Below, in pieces: positions 17,864 to 26,936 of a DNA stretch of 64,000 nt. The notes under the pieces are model-generated. The model was given only the letters and a program-made list of their open reading frames with translations. It had not been told where the DNA came from and did no database searches. The DNA comes from Flavobacterium sp. CG_23.5 (lineage in GTDB: Bacteria > Bacteroidota > Bacteroidia > Flavobacteriales > Flavobacteriaceae): assembly GCF_017875765.1 (NCBI RefSeq), contig NZ_JAGGNA010000001.1, forward strand, positions 643,001-707,000, read 5' to 3'. Within the stretch, counting starts at the first letter, position 1; each line of letters starts with the position of its first letter. Both the position numbers and the translations under genes were made by a program.

Positions 17864-18697
17864 TCAATCGATATGAATGGCCAAAATTGGAATATCAAAA
17901 TTTGCCGCCATTTTTTTAGTGAAACTAGGTTTGAAAAGTCCTTCAAAAAAACCTCGTTTATAGGTTAGCATTGTCAAAACATCGATCTCTTTGTACATGA
18001 TAAAATCTAGTATGGTTTCCTTCACTTCATCACTGTTAATAACAAAGAACTCAATGGGTTCTTGAATGAATTCTGTTTCCCATTTCTCAATTGTTTCTTT
18101 AGAGACATCAGATTCATTTGTTTTCACGTAAAGACATTTTACTTTAGCGTTGGTTTTTTTAGCAATATCCAAAACTGTTTTTAGCGCTTTTTTATCTTTA
18201 GGTCTAAAGCGAGTCGTAAATCCAATAGTTTCAATTTTTTTGAATTTTGCTTCTAATGGCACGCACAACATAGGAACATCAATATTTGCTATTGCAGAAC
18301 CAGTATTTGTACCCAAGAAAAAGGATTCCCAGCCAGTGGCACCGGAAGTACCCATTATTACAAAATCAATTTTATCTTCTTTAATGGCTTTTTTAATATT
18401 AAACAGCAAATCACCATCCATAAGCCGATGAGATATTTTTATTTTGTCTAGATGACGTTTTTCTGCAATTGCACGAAGCTTTGGAATTTCCTCTTTAAAC
18501 ATATCAAATTGGGATAATTCAAGTGAATCATAAATGACAGCATAGTTTTCGGGAAAGAACTGATTATCAAATACAGGCAATTCAAATGAATGTAATAAAA
18601 TGAGTTCGCCCTGAACTATTTTTGCAAATTCTAAAGCATGCACAAAAGCATTATTGGCCACTTCAGAAAAGTCGGTTGGGAAAAGAATTCTTTTCAT
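17864..18697 (-). CDS. Universal stress protein, tandem UspA domains
   Basis: A 277-residue cytoplasmic protein made of two UspA-like domains (about 1-145 and 150-277). The first opens with RILFPTDFSEVANNAF and has GTSGATGWESFFLGTNTGSAI at about 116-136, the G-x2-G-x9-G(S/T) ATP-binding loop, so it may bind ATP. The second domain (IETIGFTTRFRPKDKKAL) lacks a clear loop. It is one of two paralogues here with the same length. It has its own promoter box. The physiological signal is unknown. Confidence 0.93.
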   Translation of the reverse strand: MKRILFPTDFSEVANNAFVHALEFAKIVQGELILLHSFELPVFDNQFFPENYAVIYDSLELSQFDMFKEEIPKLRAIAEKRHLDKIKISHRLMDGDLLFNIKKAIKEDKIDFVIMGTSGATGWESFFLGTNTGSAIANIDVPMLCVPLEAKFKKIETIGFTTRFRPKDKKALKTVLDIAKKTNAKVKCLYVKTNESDVSKETIEKWETEFIQEPIEFFVINSDEVKETILDFIMYKEIDVLTMLTYKRGFFEGLFKPSFTKKMAANFDIPILAIHID

Positions 18698-18726
18698 TTT
18701 TGCATGTATTAAATTAGTTTATCTAT

Positions 18727-18734
18727 CAAAGATA
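18727..18734 (-). promoter_or_regulatory. Promoter -7 box of the first universal stress gene
   Basis: Reads TATCTTTG on the minus strand (TAnnTTTG), 30 bases before the start codon. Confidence 0.5.
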
Positions 18735-18869
18735 CTCATAATAATCAAAATATAACATGATAATTATCAGATACCTACACCTTAAATTAAAGAAAAATAG
18801 TATTTTTATTCTACGCATTTACACTTCCGTTGACGTAACTGTATGAGCGTAATGGAATTGCCATTTATA

Positions 18870-19700
18870 TCATTCAGGAATCGCGAGAAGAGGTATGTTG
18901 ACATGAAAAGCTAATTTTTTTGAAAGACTGATTTGGAATAATTTTTCGAAGAAATTCTTATGATACACATGCATGGTAATCATATTAATTTTATGCAATT
19001 CAATAAAATCTAAAATAACACCTTCAACATCATCCTTTCTAATAGTATGCAAACTGCTATCGTGATCTTGGGTTATTTTTTTCCATTCTTCCATAAAAAC
19101 ATCGTTATCAGTTGCATGAGATGGTTTTACATGCAGGCAATCAATATGCGCACCAAATACTTTGGCAAATTCAATTACTTTTTTTACTGTTTTGATATCT
19201 TCAAAATTGTATTTCGTCAGAAAAAGTATTTTTGCAATTGGATGGTATTTACAATGTTCAGGAATGGCAAACACAATAGCTTTACTGTCATTCATCACCT
19301 TGGTTGTTGCCGTGCCTAAAAAAGTTTCTTTTAAACCCGTTGCTCCTTTTGTCCCCATAACTACATAATCAATCCTTTCTGAATTGATCATTTTAAGGAC
19401 TTTATCGACCAAATTACCATGATCTAAAACATTGCTCATTTTAACATGCCCGAGATTATTTTGCTCGGCAATGTTACGTAAAAGAGGAATTTCATCTTTA
19501 TAATTCTCGAAATTTCCTAGCTCCGCAATATCATAAATTTCATTCAAACTGGCTGTTACAGTAATATAATCTACTTGGGGTAAATCATAAATATGCAAAG
19601 TAATGATCTCCCCCTTTATACTATCCGCTAATTTTAAAGCATAAATGAATGCATTAATAGATGCCTCCGAAAAGTCAATTGGAAATAGAATTTTTTTCAT
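18870..19700 (-). CDS. Universal stress protein, tandem UspA domains (paralogue)
   Basis: This 276-residue protein is a diverged paralogue of the downstream universal stress protein, with the same two-domain layout. The first domain opens KKILFPIDFSEASINAF, and GTKGATGLKETFLGTATTKVM near residues 117-137 is the nucleotide-binding loop. The second domain opens IAKILFLTKYNFEDIKTV and is degenerate. I start at the ATG at 19700; the codon just before it is GTG. The 170 bases to the next gene contain a promoter box but nothing else recognisable, so the two genes are separately controlled copies. Confidence 0.92.
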   Translation of the reverse strand: MKKILFPIDFSEASINAFIYALKLADSIKGEIITLHIYDLPQVDYITVTASLNEIYDIAELGNFENYKDEIPLLRNIAEQNNLGHVKMSNVLDHGNLVDKVLKMINSERIDYVVMGTKGATGLKETFLGTATTKVMNDSKAIVFAIPEHCKYHPIAKILFLTKYNFEDIKTVKKVIEFAKVFGAHIDCLHVKPSHATDNDVFMEEWKKITQDHDSSLHTIRKDDVEGVILDFIELHKINMITMHVYHKNFFEKLFQISLSKKLAFHVNIPLLAIPE

Positions 19701-19865
19701 CACACACAGTAATTAATTGCTAATCAATATTTTACATAAATTTACAAAACAAAAATGACATATCTTAATTTGGCGTACTTTTAACTAAAATAAAATCAAG
19801 GATTTATAGTGGTATCTTGCGGGCTTATAAGTTTTACTTACTTTTGCATAAAATTGATTAAAAAT

Positions 19866-21266
19866 ATGATACCTCACGATTCCATAGTAGCATTAGCCAC
19901 CCCTTCGGGAGCGGGAGCAATCGCTATAATTAGGATTTCAGGCGAAGATGCAATTACCATTGGTAATACCGTTTTTCGTTCTATTAAAAACAAAGATTTA
20001 ACTACCCAAAAAACACATACTTTACATTTAGGTCACATTATCGATGATACCAAAGCCTTAGATGAAGTATTGGTTTCTATATTTAAAGGACCAAATTCTT
20101 ATACGGGCGAAAATACAATCGAAATTTCTTGCCACGGTTCTACTTACATTCAGCAGCAAATTATTCAGTTATTGCTACGAAAAGGCTGTCGAATGGCTGA
20201 TCCAGGGGAGTTTACTCTCCGAGCCTTCCTAAACGGAAAATTAGATTTATCACAAGCCGAAGCTGTTGCCGATTTAATTTCATCGGATAATGAAGCGTCA
20301 CACCAAATTGCGATGCAACAAATGCGTGGTGGCTTCTCGAATGAAATAGCGAAATTGAGGGAAGAGCTATTGAATTTTGCTTCGCTTATTGAACTCGAAT
20401 TAGACTTTGCTGAAGAAGATGTGGAATTTGCCGACAGAACGCAATTTCATGAATTATTAAACCGAATTGAATTTGTCTTGAAAAGATTAATCGATTCATT
20501 TGCCGTTGGAAATGTCATCAAAAACGGAATTCCAGTTGCGATTGTGGGTGAACCCAATGTGGGGAAATCAACGCTTTTGAATGCTTTACTAAATGAAGAA
20601 CGAGCAATAGTTTCTGAAATTGCTGGAACAACACGTGATACAATTGAAGACGAATTAGTAATTGGCGGTATTGGATTCCGATTCATAGATACCGCAGGAA
20701 TTCGCGAAACCGAAGATATTGTTGAAAGTATTGGTATCCGTAAGACTTTCGAAAAAATTGAACAAGCTCAGGTTGTTCTTTATTTATTTGAAAGTTTAAA
20801 GTTTAAAGTTCAAAGTTCAGAATATATAGTCGAAATTGAGAAGATTAAAAATCAATTTCCACTAAAACCATTGGTAGTGATTATCAATAAAATAGAATTA
20901 TTATCTGATTTGGAGATTGCCGAAATCAAAAATAAGCTCCAGCCGCTGAATGTGATTCTTGAAATGATTTCTGCTAAACAAAACATTGGTATCGAGGATT
21001 TGAAAAATCAATTGTTATCATTCGTCAATACTGGCGCTCTTCGCAACAATGAGACAATAATAACCAATACAAGGCATTACGATTCTTTACTAAAAGCTTT
21101 AGATGAAATAACGAAAGTGAAATTTGGACTTGAAACCAACTTATCCAGCGACTTAATGGCATTGGATATTAAAGAAGCTTTGTATCATTTTGGGATGATT
21201 ACCGGACAGGTTACTAATGATGAATTATTGGGTAATATTTTTGCTAATTTCTGTATCGGAAAGTAA
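19866..21266 (+). CDS. mnmE: MnmE, tRNA uridine-5-carboxymethylaminomethyl modification GTPase
   Basis: MnmE with MnmG modifies the wobble uridine of several tRNAs. The protein opens IPHDSIVALATPSGAGAIAI, has G1 GEPNVGKST at about 227-235, G3 DTAG, G4 NKIE, and the obligatory C-terminal CIGK. I use the ATG at 19866 (466 residues); a longer frame adds 19 residues without family similarity. A small oddity lies in the G domain at about residues 309-320: the DNA there is a tandem of AAAGTTTA/AAAGTTCA-like units, coding FKVQSSE, which looks like an in-frame insertion of a common intergenic repeat. Confidence 0.95.
   Translation: MIPHDSIVALATPSGAGAIAIIRISGEDAITIGNTVFRSIKNKDLTTQKTHTLHLGHIIDDTKALDEVLVSIFKGPNSYTGENTIEISCHGSTYIQQQIIQLLLRKGCRMADPGEFTLRAFLNGKLDLSQAEAVADLISSDNEASHQIAMQQMRGGFSNEIAKLREELLNFASLIELELDFAEEDVEFADRTQFHELLNRIEFVLKRLIDSFAVGNVIKNGIPVAIVGEPNVGKSTLLNALLNEERAIVSEIAGTTRDTIEDELVIGGIGFRFIDTAGIRETEDIVESIGIRKTFEKIEQAQVVLYLFESLKFKVQSSEYIVEIEKIKNQFPLKPLVVIINKIELLSDLEIAEIKNKLQPLNVILEMISAKQNIGIEDLKNQLLSFVNTGALRNNETIITNTRHYDSLLKALDEITKVKFGLETNLSSDLMALDIKEALYHFGMITGQVTNDELLGNIFANFCIGK
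20791..20820 (+). repeat. Short tandem AAGTTTA/AAGTTCA repeat inside mnmE
   Basis: About four degenerate seven- to eight-base units within the coding sequence. The same kind of unit is frequent between genes in Flavobacterium. It stays in frame. Confidence 0.6.
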
Positions 21267-21364
21267 TTTTTAGTATGCGAAAATCCTTTCTTAAGTATTC
21301 GGTAAAACTTTAGACAAATTTATTAGGCTGCCATTTCAAACTATTCCATCGATCCGCACCATTT

Positions 21365-21925
21365 TTAATAATACAATCTAAAATCGAGCAGTTTACATAG
21401 GCCATATTGTTTTTCATGTAATTCCTCTACAATTTCAACCAGGTTATCTTGGTCTTGGCATAAACTAAAAAAAACTTTATCCAAGTGAATGCTGCTTAAA
21501 CTATGGGCTGCTGCTCCATAACCCGAAAGCGCGCGTGCTCCCGTGACATCTAAAAAATATTGTGCTTCTTCTTGGTCTAAGTCCAGTACTTTTTTATTGG
21601 CAAAATGCAAAATTTTTCCTGTTAGTTTCCCTTCAAAAAGCTCGGCCATTTCTGTTAGACTGTAGTAATAATCATTTACACAAATACTGTTCCCTTCGCC
21701 GGGCATTACTAGATAGATTATTTCATAATCCTTAAAATTATGGTCATCGTAGCGTAAAGCATTTAAGCCCTCTTCTAAACCTTCAATCGTATCACAAGTT
21801 CTGTAAATACTTGTAATATCCTGTTCAAAGGCGATTTGTCCCAAGTTATTGAACACTTCAGTATTGGTGTACGTTTCTACATCGGGAACGGCTTCGAGGC
21901 AGAAGATAAATTTATCGTAATCCAT
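21365..21925 (-). CDS. DUF6642-like protein of unknown function
   Basis: A 186-residue soluble protein starting MDYDKFIFCLEAVPDVE. From memory this resembles the family named DUF6642, but I could not check. The order of strands, with DYEIIYLVMPGEGNSI, then LTEMAELFEGKLTGKILHFANKKVL and then FLDVTGARALSGYGA, recalls the core of caspase/CHAT-like folds. The positions where a catalytic His and Cys would be expected hold other residues, so any protease role is doubtful. I chose the ATG at 21925; an upstream frame adds 33 residues unlike the rest. It is a stand-alone gene, convergent with mnmE. Confidence 0.75.
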   Translation of the reverse strand: MDYDKFIFCLEAVPDVETYTNTEVFNNLGQIAFEQDITSIYRTCDTIEGLEEGLNALRYDDHNFKDYEIIYLVMPGEGNSICVNDYYYSLTEMAELFEGKLTGKILHFANKKVLDLDQEEAQYFLDVTGARALSGYGAAAHSLSSIHLDKVFFSLCQDQDNLVEIVEELHEKQYGLCKLLDFRLYY

Positions 21926-22369
21926 AAAATTATATTTTGTAATTGCTTTACAAACAACTTTTTTATTGAGGCAAAGACTCCGAATTAACAACACTTGAAA
22001 AGGTAGAAAAAATCGTCCGCTCAATTATCACTTGCTGTGAGGTCCTGCCCTCTCTTAGACAAAGTTATTCCTTCTCGATTACAAAACTACTAAGAATGAA
22101 ATTCATTTATCAACATTTAACAGTCCATAATTATTAAACAAAGCCTGCTATTTCTTATTTCAAAATAAAAATAGTTCGGATAGAAAATAGTTCGGAAAAC
22201 AGTAAAACCCTAATCTCAAATAAGTATATCGAAAAAAATTTCCCTGATTTTTTGCTCATTAATTATAACTATTTTAGCACCATGCAAAATCGGTATTTAT
22301 AGTAAACAGTAATCCGGAAACTATTATTACTTTGGATGAGGCCTTTAATCTCAAATTAACAGTGTGTTT

Positions 22370-22518
22370 TTTTGGCTGTCCGAGCAGGCTATACTCTACA
22401 AGTCCGCAGGAAGTTGCTCATAAAACATAGCCCCAAAAACGAGCTTCCTCCGGTCGCTGTTTTAAGGCTTGTTTTTTATGCCCACTTCCTTTACGTGCTT
22501 TCCGTTACTATCCTTGAC
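22370..22518. repeat. Long intergenic repeat (TAGCCCC / AGCTTCCTCCGG type)
   Basis: A compositionally distinct, GC-richer block in a roughly 670-base gap. It includes CATAGCCCCAAAAACG, AGCTTCCTCCGGTCGCTG and paired GGAAG/CTTCC segments that could fold. I recognise the pattern as a dispersed repeat seen in Flavobacterium genomes, though I cannot cite a name. It also spans a spurious reading frame. Before it, 21926-22369 is AT-rich with two copies of AATAGTTCGGA (about 22168-22198) and no gene. Confidence 0.6.
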
Positions 22519-22596
22519 AGGAAAATTCGATTCCAAAAGTGCAAATTCTTAAATTATCATAAATAGTATTGCAAGAAAAAAGGGTAACTTTATAAT

Positions 22597-23739
22597 ATGA
22601 AAAAGCATTTCAATATTATAATTGCCGGAGCTGGCGGCATCGCCGAAGCAGTTGCTATGATATTACTAGAATGGAGTGAAGTCACGCCCAGCCTTTTCAT
22701 TGGAGACAGAACCCATTCAAAAGCAAATAAAGTTGTGAATTGGATTAAAATGGGAACGACGAAATCCTGCTCAGTTACTGATTTTCACCTAGCAGAAGAA
22801 GGCCTGACTGATGAAATGGCTGCAATTTTGCGTCAAGGGGATATCATTCTGGACTGTCTTCCCGGAAGTCAAGCACCAAGAATCGCTCAATTTGCTAAAG
22901 ATTTCCATCTCCATTACGCTAATCTTACGGAATATGTTGCCGAAACTTCAACAATAATGGCGTTAGCAAAGGATGTAAAAACAGGTTTTATTCTTCAAAC
23001 CGGTCTTGCTCCCGGTTATATTGATATACTGGCAAACGGACTTTTTCAACAGTTTTGCATAGACTATAAAGTGGATACGGTAGACAAGCTCGAATTAAAA
23101 GTTGGCGCTCTCACGAAACATGCTGTAGCCCCGCATTATTATGGTTTTACTTGGAGTCCAGTAGGTGTTGCCACGGAATATATTAAAGACACTATTGCGC
23201 TTAGAAACTTTACAAAAACAAGTCTTCCATCGCTATCAGAAAGAGCTATCATAATAATTGACGGCATTGCTTATGAAGAGGCTCTTACTTCGGGTGGAGC
23301 AGCCGATTTGCCTGAGGCACTCCTAGGAAAAGTGCATTCGCTTGACTACAAAACTTTGCGACATTCAGGTCATTACGCTTGGGTACAAGAGCAACTTTCT
23401 AATTTGGATAATTCAGAGGATGCGATAACTAAATTGCAACAAAAAATGGAACTTGCCGTCCCTCATATAGAAGATGACCAGATTATTTTGTACGCTGCGG
23501 TAGAAGGAAAAGACGCCGAAGGAATTTTACGCAGACGAGAAATTGCTAAATGCATACTCTCGCAAAAAGTGGGTAAACACCAATTGCGAGCCATACAAAC
23601 AACAACAGCAGCTCCATTAGCCCAAGCGGCTCAATTATTACTGGAAAACGATATCATTGGAGTGATTTTACAAAGCCAAATTGAGCCTGCCAAGTTCTTA
23701 AACGGAAATTATATGGTACGAGTTTATGGAAAGAGGTGA
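22597..23739 (+). CDS. Saccharopine dehydrogenase-like NAD(P)-binding protein
   Basis: A 380-residue protein with an N-terminal Rossmann motif (IIIAGAGGIAEAVAMILL, about 7-24), then DIILDCLPGSQAPRIAQFA, and the GLAPGYIDILANGL segment of the saccharopine dehydrogenase family C-terminal domain. Members reduce or oxidise amino-acid-like substrates or act as homospermidine synthase-like enzymes; I cannot tell which. The end of the protein (VGKHQLRAIQTTTAAPLAQAAQLLLENDIIGVILQSQI) is typical of the family. It lies directly after the long repeat block, and GC-richer codons suggest it may not be part of the ancestral gene order (inference). Confidence 0.85.
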   Translation: MKKHFNIIIAGAGGIAEAVAMILLEWSEVTPSLFIGDRTHSKANKVVNWIKMGTTKSCSVTDFHLAEEGLTDEMAAILRQGDIILDCLPGSQAPRIAQFAKDFHLHYANLTEYVAETSTIMALAKDVKTGFILQTGLAPGYIDILANGLFQQFCIDYKVDTVDKLELKVGALTKHAVAPHYYGFTWSPVGVATEYIKDTIALRNFTKTSLPSLSERAIIIIDGIAYEEALTSGGAADLPEALLGKVHSLDYKTLRHSGHYAWVQEQLSNLDNSEDAITKLQQKMELAVPHIEDDQIILYAAVEGKDAEGILRRREIAKCILSQKVGKHQLRAIQTTTAAPLAQAAQLLLENDIIGVILQSQIEPAKFLNGNYMVRVYGKR

Positions 23740-23826
23740 ACTTTCCAGCTGCGATCGAAAATTATTTCTAGCATCAAAAGAAAACATAGCCCTAAAAAAT
23801 AATTAAAAAAAAAGCGATTTGTTTTG

Positions 23827-23834
23827 TACTTTTG
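23827..23834 (+). promoter_or_regulatory. Possible -7 box of the GYF_2-domain gene
   Basis: Reads TACTTTTG (TAnnTTTG), 49 bases before the start codon. No -33 element at the proper distance was found. Confidence 0.4.
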
Positions 23835-23882
23835 AAAATTAAAAATATTGTAAATTCATAAATAATTAAGCATCAATAATAA

Positions 23883-24593
23883 ATGAATTCCTATTACCTA
23901 CATAACGGCGTTGAAAGTAGTGGTCCTTTTGATTTAAACGAACTGAAAGCCAAATCAATTAAAAAGACGACACCTGTTTGGTGTGAAGGCATGGAGAATT
24001 GGAAAAATGCTGGAGAAGTCATGGAATTACAATCTATTTTAAGAGTAGTTCCTCCGCCTATAAAATCTTTTCAACCAGCACCTGAATTAGAAGAAACTGA
24101 CGATAATCCTAAAATTTTAGGGGTGGATAAGATGCTTTTTTTTATCCTTTGTGGGCTTTTAGTGTTAATTATTGGAACTGTTAGCTTTAAAATTTTTGAT
24201 GAAAACAGAAGTTCCGATTTAGAACAGAAAAATAGTATAACTGAAAAAAATAATCAACAATTTCAACTGCAAGAAAAAAAAATTGAGGAGCAAAAAAATC
24301 TCATAGCAGAACAAGAGCGCATAGAATTCGATAGGCTTACAAAAGAAAGAAAAGAAAATCTGAGCAACAGATTATTGGAAATAAAAAGAAAACTGGCTAT
24401 TGATTTCAGTAATTTGGCTCAAGCAAAAAATAAAATGAGTGAGGCAAATGACTTTCAGTTCTTAAGAACTACTGATGAAAGGGATGAAGATATAAATTCC
24501 GTTCAAACTGAAATTGAAAATTTAAAAATTGATATAGGAAATCTAAAAACAGAAATGGATCAGATATATTTAGAACTGGAAAAAATAAAGTAA
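23883..24593 (+). CDS. GYF_2-domain membrane protein with C-terminal coiled coil
   Basis: Residues 1-50 (YYLHNGVESSGPFDLNELK..., TPVWCEGMENWKNAGEV) match the GYF_2/DUF4339 domain, a small cytoplasmic module thought to bind partner proteins. A proline-rich linker, one membrane span (about 84-105) and a long charged region from about 110 to 236 follow. That region (QQFQLQEKKIEEQKNLIAEQ and heptad-like repeats) should form a coiled coil. So the protein has one membrane span with its domains on opposite sides. GYF_2 modules often accompany other membrane proteins; no partner is evident here. Function unknown. Confidence 0.82.
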   Translation: MNSYYLHNGVESSGPFDLNELKAKSIKKTTPVWCEGMENWKNAGEVMELQSILRVVPPPIKSFQPAPELEETDDNPKILGVDKMLFFILCGLLVLIIGTVSFKIFDENRSSDLEQKNSITEKNNQQFQLQEKKIEEQKNLIAEQERIEFDRLTKERKENLSNRLLEIKRKLAIDFSNLAQAKNKMSEANDFQFLRTTDERDEDINSVQTEIENLKIDIGNLKTEMDQIYLELEKIK

Positions 24594-24682
24594 GATAAAT
24601 TTGATATTTGCTTTTCACTTCATTCTTTAATTTTACCATTTTTACAATTAAGCTAGTGAAATTTAGTCAATAAAATAGGTCA

Positions 24683-25276
24683 TTAATCACACTTCAACCA
24701 TCCCGTAATGCTCATTCTAGTGTTTTGAGTTACCAAAACTTCATGAACTAATTCGTCACTTTTGAAAAATATCGTTTTGCCTTGAGTTGGTGAAATTTTC
24801 TGGTTATTGTTTTCCTGATGAATTAACAACTCACCTCCGTCACTTTCTTGCCAATTGCTATTCAAATAACTAATCATCGAGTATTTTCGGCTCGGATTAT
24901 TTTTGAACTGGTCTAAATGTTTTAGATAAAAATCACCTTTTTCGTATAAAGAGTAATGAAACTCATAGCCTGTAATTCCAGTATAACAACTTAGATTTAA
25001 ATAGTCAATAAAGTCTTCTATTTGAGCAAAGAACTCGTTCTCGAAGGCATTATTATGCTTTTTATCCAACCAATATATAGAATCACTTCTCACCGCACTA
25101 TCATAAGAAACAGCTTCTGAATTGCCGGTTCCAGCATCTACTAACAAACTTTGTTGTTTTAGATCAAGTAAATTTTGCTTTAAGCTATTGGCCAAAGCAT
25201 CACTCAAAAAATGTTCAGATATACCAACTTTATTTTCAATATAAGAGGCAATTAAATCCTCAAAATTATTTTCCAT
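24683..25276 (-). CDS. 2-oxoglutarate/Fe(II)-dependent oxygenase (prolyl 4-hydroxylase type)
   Basis: The 197-residue protein has the double-stranded beta-helix of P4H-like enzymes. The iron facial triad is visible: His120 and Asp122 in FYLKHLDQF, and His178 in DELVHEV. Arg187 (TRMSITGW) would bind the 2-oxoglutarate carboxylate. The segment YEKGDFYLKHLD and GGELLIHQ are family signatures. It could hydroxylate protein prolines or another substrate. I chose the ATG at 25276 over one seven residues upstream. It faces away from the MoxR-type gene and has about 90 bases of unremarkable DNA between it and the GYF_2 gene. Confidence 0.88.
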   Translation of the reverse strand: MENNFEDLIASYIENKVGISEHFLSDALANSLKQNLLDLKQQSLLVDAGTGNSEAVSYDSAVRSDSIYWLDKKHNNAFENEFFAQIEDFIDYLNLSCYTGITGYEFHYSLYEKGDFYLKHLDQFKNNPSRKYSMISYLNSNWQESDGGELLIHQENNNQKISPTQGKTIFFKSDELVHEVLVTQNTRMSITGWLKCD

Positions 25277-25399
25277 TTTATTTTTTGACGACTGCAAATA
25301 CGGTCAACGGGACAAGGTAAACTAAATAAAACCGGTAATACCTCATTATGAAATAAATAAAATTATTTCTTTAGCTTTTCAATACAATTGCTAAAAATG

Positions 25400-25434
25400 A
25401 AAAAGGGTTTAGAAATGAATCCAAACCCTTTTTA
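25400..25434. terminator. Terminator downstream of the MoxR-type gene
   Basis: Arms AAAAAGGGTTT and AAACCCTTTTT around a 12-base loop, flanked by A/T-rich tracts, immediately after the stop codon of the ATPase gene on the minus strand. Confidence 0.8.
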
Positions 25435-25439
25435 TTATT

Positions 25440-26903
25440 TTATAATTTACTGATATAACTTCCATAAATATCTTTGAACTGATACCCTTCGGAAAAACGG
25501 TCTTTACTCAGTTTTTTATATTCTACCAATCCCCATAATATAAATTCTTTCATGAAGAATTTATCTTCTTTTTCGAGTTGTGGTTGGTATTTCTTGATTA
25601 ATATTTCGAGAGGCACAATACTTCCCAAGATTCTTTCATAATCTTCATCGGAACAATCATCTAATAACTCGAAACCACTTTCGGCAAAAAACCAATCAAT
25701 AATATCTGAATAAGCTGTTTTATCGCCTTGTTTTTCCAGTTTTTCAATCTTTGGAAAATAAGCCGGAAAGAAAGTGTGAATCGCATCACCTAATAAATGT
25801 TGAGCTACAACAGCGGCTCCCTCCTGCTCTCCTTCGTAAACTAATTCGACTTTTCCAGTAATCGCAGGAATAATTCCCATGAAATCAGACAGACGCAATG
25901 TAGTTTTATCTTGGCCAGATCGTAAAGCACGACGTTCCGCAGTACTTAATAAATTCTCTAAAGCCGTAATACTCAATCTGGCACTTACACCACTTTTATT
26001 GTCAATATACTCACTCTCACGAGCTTCAAAACTTATTTGTTCCAATAAATCTCTTGCCAAGGAAGGAACATAAACCATATCGCTTTGTGCGCTGTCTAAT
26101 TTGGCTTCCTGTTCTGTAATTGTTCTGGCAATTTTTATCGTATCGGGATAATGCGTTAAGATCTGGGAACCAATTCTGTCTTTCAATGGCGTTACAATAC
26201 TACCGCGATTGGTATAATCCTCTGGATTGGCAGTGAAAACAAATTGCATATCCAGTGGCATTCTCAACTTGAAACCACGAATTTGTATATCTCCTTCCTG
26301 CAAAATATTGAATAAAGCCACTTGAATTCTCGCTTGTAAATCAGGCAATTCGTTGATGACAAAAATACAACGATTCGCTCGTGGAATCATCCCAAAATGG
26401 ATCACCCGATCATCAGCATAAGAAAGTTTCAAATTTGCTGCTTTAATAGGGTCAACATCACCTATTAAATCCGCAACGGTAACATCTGGCGTGGCTAATT
26501 TTTCAAAAAAACGATCGCTTCTGTGCAACCATGAAATGGGAGTTTCATCTCCTTTTTCGGCAATTATGTCTTTGGCAAAACGCGAAATCGGTTTTAATGG
26601 ATCGTCATTAATTTCTGAACCAGTCACAAACGGAATATATTCGTCCAACAATTCGATCATTTTGCGAGCCAATCTCGTTTTGGCTTGACCACGAAGACCC
26701 AATAAATTAATGTTATGACGAGATAAAATCGCTCGCTCCAATTCGGGAATAACAGTATTCTCAAATCCGTGAACGCCTTCAAACGTTGGCTTTCCTGATT
26801 TGATTTTTTCTCTTAGATTCGAGCGCAATTCATCTTTAATACTTTTAGTTTCGTATCCTGATTTTTTTAATTCTCCTAATGTTTTTATATTTTCTATTTT
26901 CAT
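25440..26903 (-). CDS. MoxR/magnesium-chelatase-type AAA+ ATPase
   Basis: This 487-residue ATPase has a P-loop of the chelatase I type (GLRGQAKTR at 69-77, with Ala instead of the usual second Gly, as in ChlI) and CIFVINELPDL (about 179-189) as the Walker B region. Later FVFTANPEDYTNRGSIVTPLKDRIG is the sensor 1 and arginine-finger area. The partner gene for a von Willebrand factor A protein lies directly upstream, 13-34 bases away. Such pairs act as chaperone-like machines that load cofactors or remodel proteins. The alternative ATG at 26924 is preceded by AAAGG, so the start is uncertain. Confidence 0.88.
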   Translation of the reverse strand: MKIENIKTLGELKKSGYETKSIKDELRSNLREKIKSGKPTFEGVHGFENTVIPELERAILSRHNINLLGLRGQAKTRLARKMIELLDEYIPFVTGSEINDDPLKPISRFAKDIIAEKGDETPISWLHRSDRFFEKLATPDVTVADLIGDVDPIKAANLKLSYADDRVIHFGMIPRANRCIFVINELPDLQARIQVALFNILQEGDIQIRGFKLRMPLDMQFVFTANPEDYTNRGSIVTPLKDRIGSQILTHYPDTIKIARTITEQEAKLDSAQSDMVYVPSLARDLLEQISFEARESEYIDNKSGVSARLSITALENLLSTAERRALRSGQDKTTLRLSDFMGIIPAITGKVELVYEGEQEGAAVVAQHLLGDAIHTFFPAYFPKIEKLEKQGDKTAYSDIIDWFFAESGFELLDDCSDEDYERILGSIVPLEILIKKYQPQLEKEDKFFMKEFILWGLVEYKKLSKDRFSEGYQFKDIYGSYISKL

Positions 26904-26936
26904 TTTTTTTATTGCTATTGTCATTGTAATTGACCT

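Noticed and set aside
22372..22566. 64-codon open frame before the saccharopine dehydrogenase-like gene
   Set aside because: It lies across the GC-richer repeat block and shows no protein-like pattern.
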